Shown: one piece after another, positions 31,988 to 32,043 of the stretch | Layout: each line of letters opens with the position of its first letter | How positions within the stretch are numbered: position 1 is the first letter of the stretch | Assembly (NCBI GenBank): GCA_032128395.1 | Contig: JAQBGV010000105.1 | Coordinates: 1-32,043, forward strand | DNA: 32,043 nt | DNA from: JAQBGV01 sp032128395 | GTDB lineage: Bacteria; Planctomycetota; UBA8108; UBA1146 | Direction of reading: 5' to 3' | Program-made: the position numbers and the translations under genes | The notes under the pieces: model-generated | The model's database searches: none | Told to the model about the DNA's origin: nothing | Seen by the model: only the letters and a program-made list of their open reading frames with translations

Positions 31988-32043
31988 ATGACCAGTCCCT
32001 CGACATCGGCTCAAGCTACCACGACGGTTCCGGTGCTGTACAT
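31988..32043 (+). CDS. 5' end of an unidentified gene leaving the window
   Basis: ATG 31988 is preceded by AAAGGGAG and followed by 18 full codons (MTSPSTSAQATTTVPVLY) to the window edge. The upstream 31803-31987 has no gene and contains an AT-richer patch (GGCTAAAAACG at about 31944-31954) that may be part of a promoter. Too short to assign a family. Confidence 0.5.
   Translation, partial: MTSPSTSAQATTTVPVLY

Overview
The window is GC-rich bacterial DNA, densely packed on both strands. Short overlaps (ATGA, TTGA, GTGA) and purine-rich Shine-Dalgarno sites mark operons. The best guess is a member of the Planctomycetota. Two secreted proteins end in a dockerin-like tail (RGDxNxDG...DISDA...LQFLF, then ACGDD.T.DA..C) and one carries dozens of DCDGNGxxDSC repeats, a combination I associate with that phylum. 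An ECF sigma factor followed by a FecR/Cna_B-type protein, and bacterial topoisomerase VI, are compatible. No rRNA or tRNA gene was found, so the phylum is an inference.

Layout. 1-490: a divergent, AT-richer promoter region, a gene running off the left edge, and a small His-rich membrane protein. 642-2969 (+): bacilliredoxin, a small conserved unknown, a CoA-binding protein and a PLP aminotransferase. 3041-5334 (-): two overlapping SPFH/band-7 membrane proteins. 5672-7641 (-): arginase, preceded in the same operon by a thioredoxin-like protein with an in-frame TGA in its redox motif. 7814-8323 (+): Nudix hydrolase. 8404-11603 (+): both subunits of DNA topoisomerase VI. 11684-16102 (-): alpha/beta hydrolase, ECF sigma factor, and a large FecR-like/Cna_B-repeat protein. 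16505-21028 (+): a 1507-residue secreted repeat protein. 21029-22083: about 1 kb without a convincing gene, with two intrinsic terminators and 29-bp tandem repeats. 22084-22956 (+): a second dockerin-tailed secreted protein. 23067-25064 (-): secreted metallophosphoesterase with a LamG-like domain. 25266-26407 (+): DUF309 protein and pseudouridine synthase. 26501-31802: a non-homologous end-joining locus, with Ku, a stand-alone ATP-dependent ligase and a BRCT-MerR-TPR protein on the minus strand, divergent from LigD. The right edge starts another gene.

The most striking observation is at 6649-7641. A continuous reading frame is interrupted only by a TGA that sits at the first position of a thioredoxin CxxC motif (x-P-P-C). 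A perfect 7-bp hairpin with a GGU loop begins 17 nt after the TGA, with 24 nt between the TGA and the loop. This fits a bacterial SECIS element, so the gene is most likely a selenoprotein with a Sec-Pro-Pro-Cys centre.

The second is the end-joining locus. The LigD ligase region appears dead: the motif I lysine is replaced by glutamate and the OB-fold is absent. An intact ligase is encoded separately, next to Ku and a BRCT-MerR-TPR protein.
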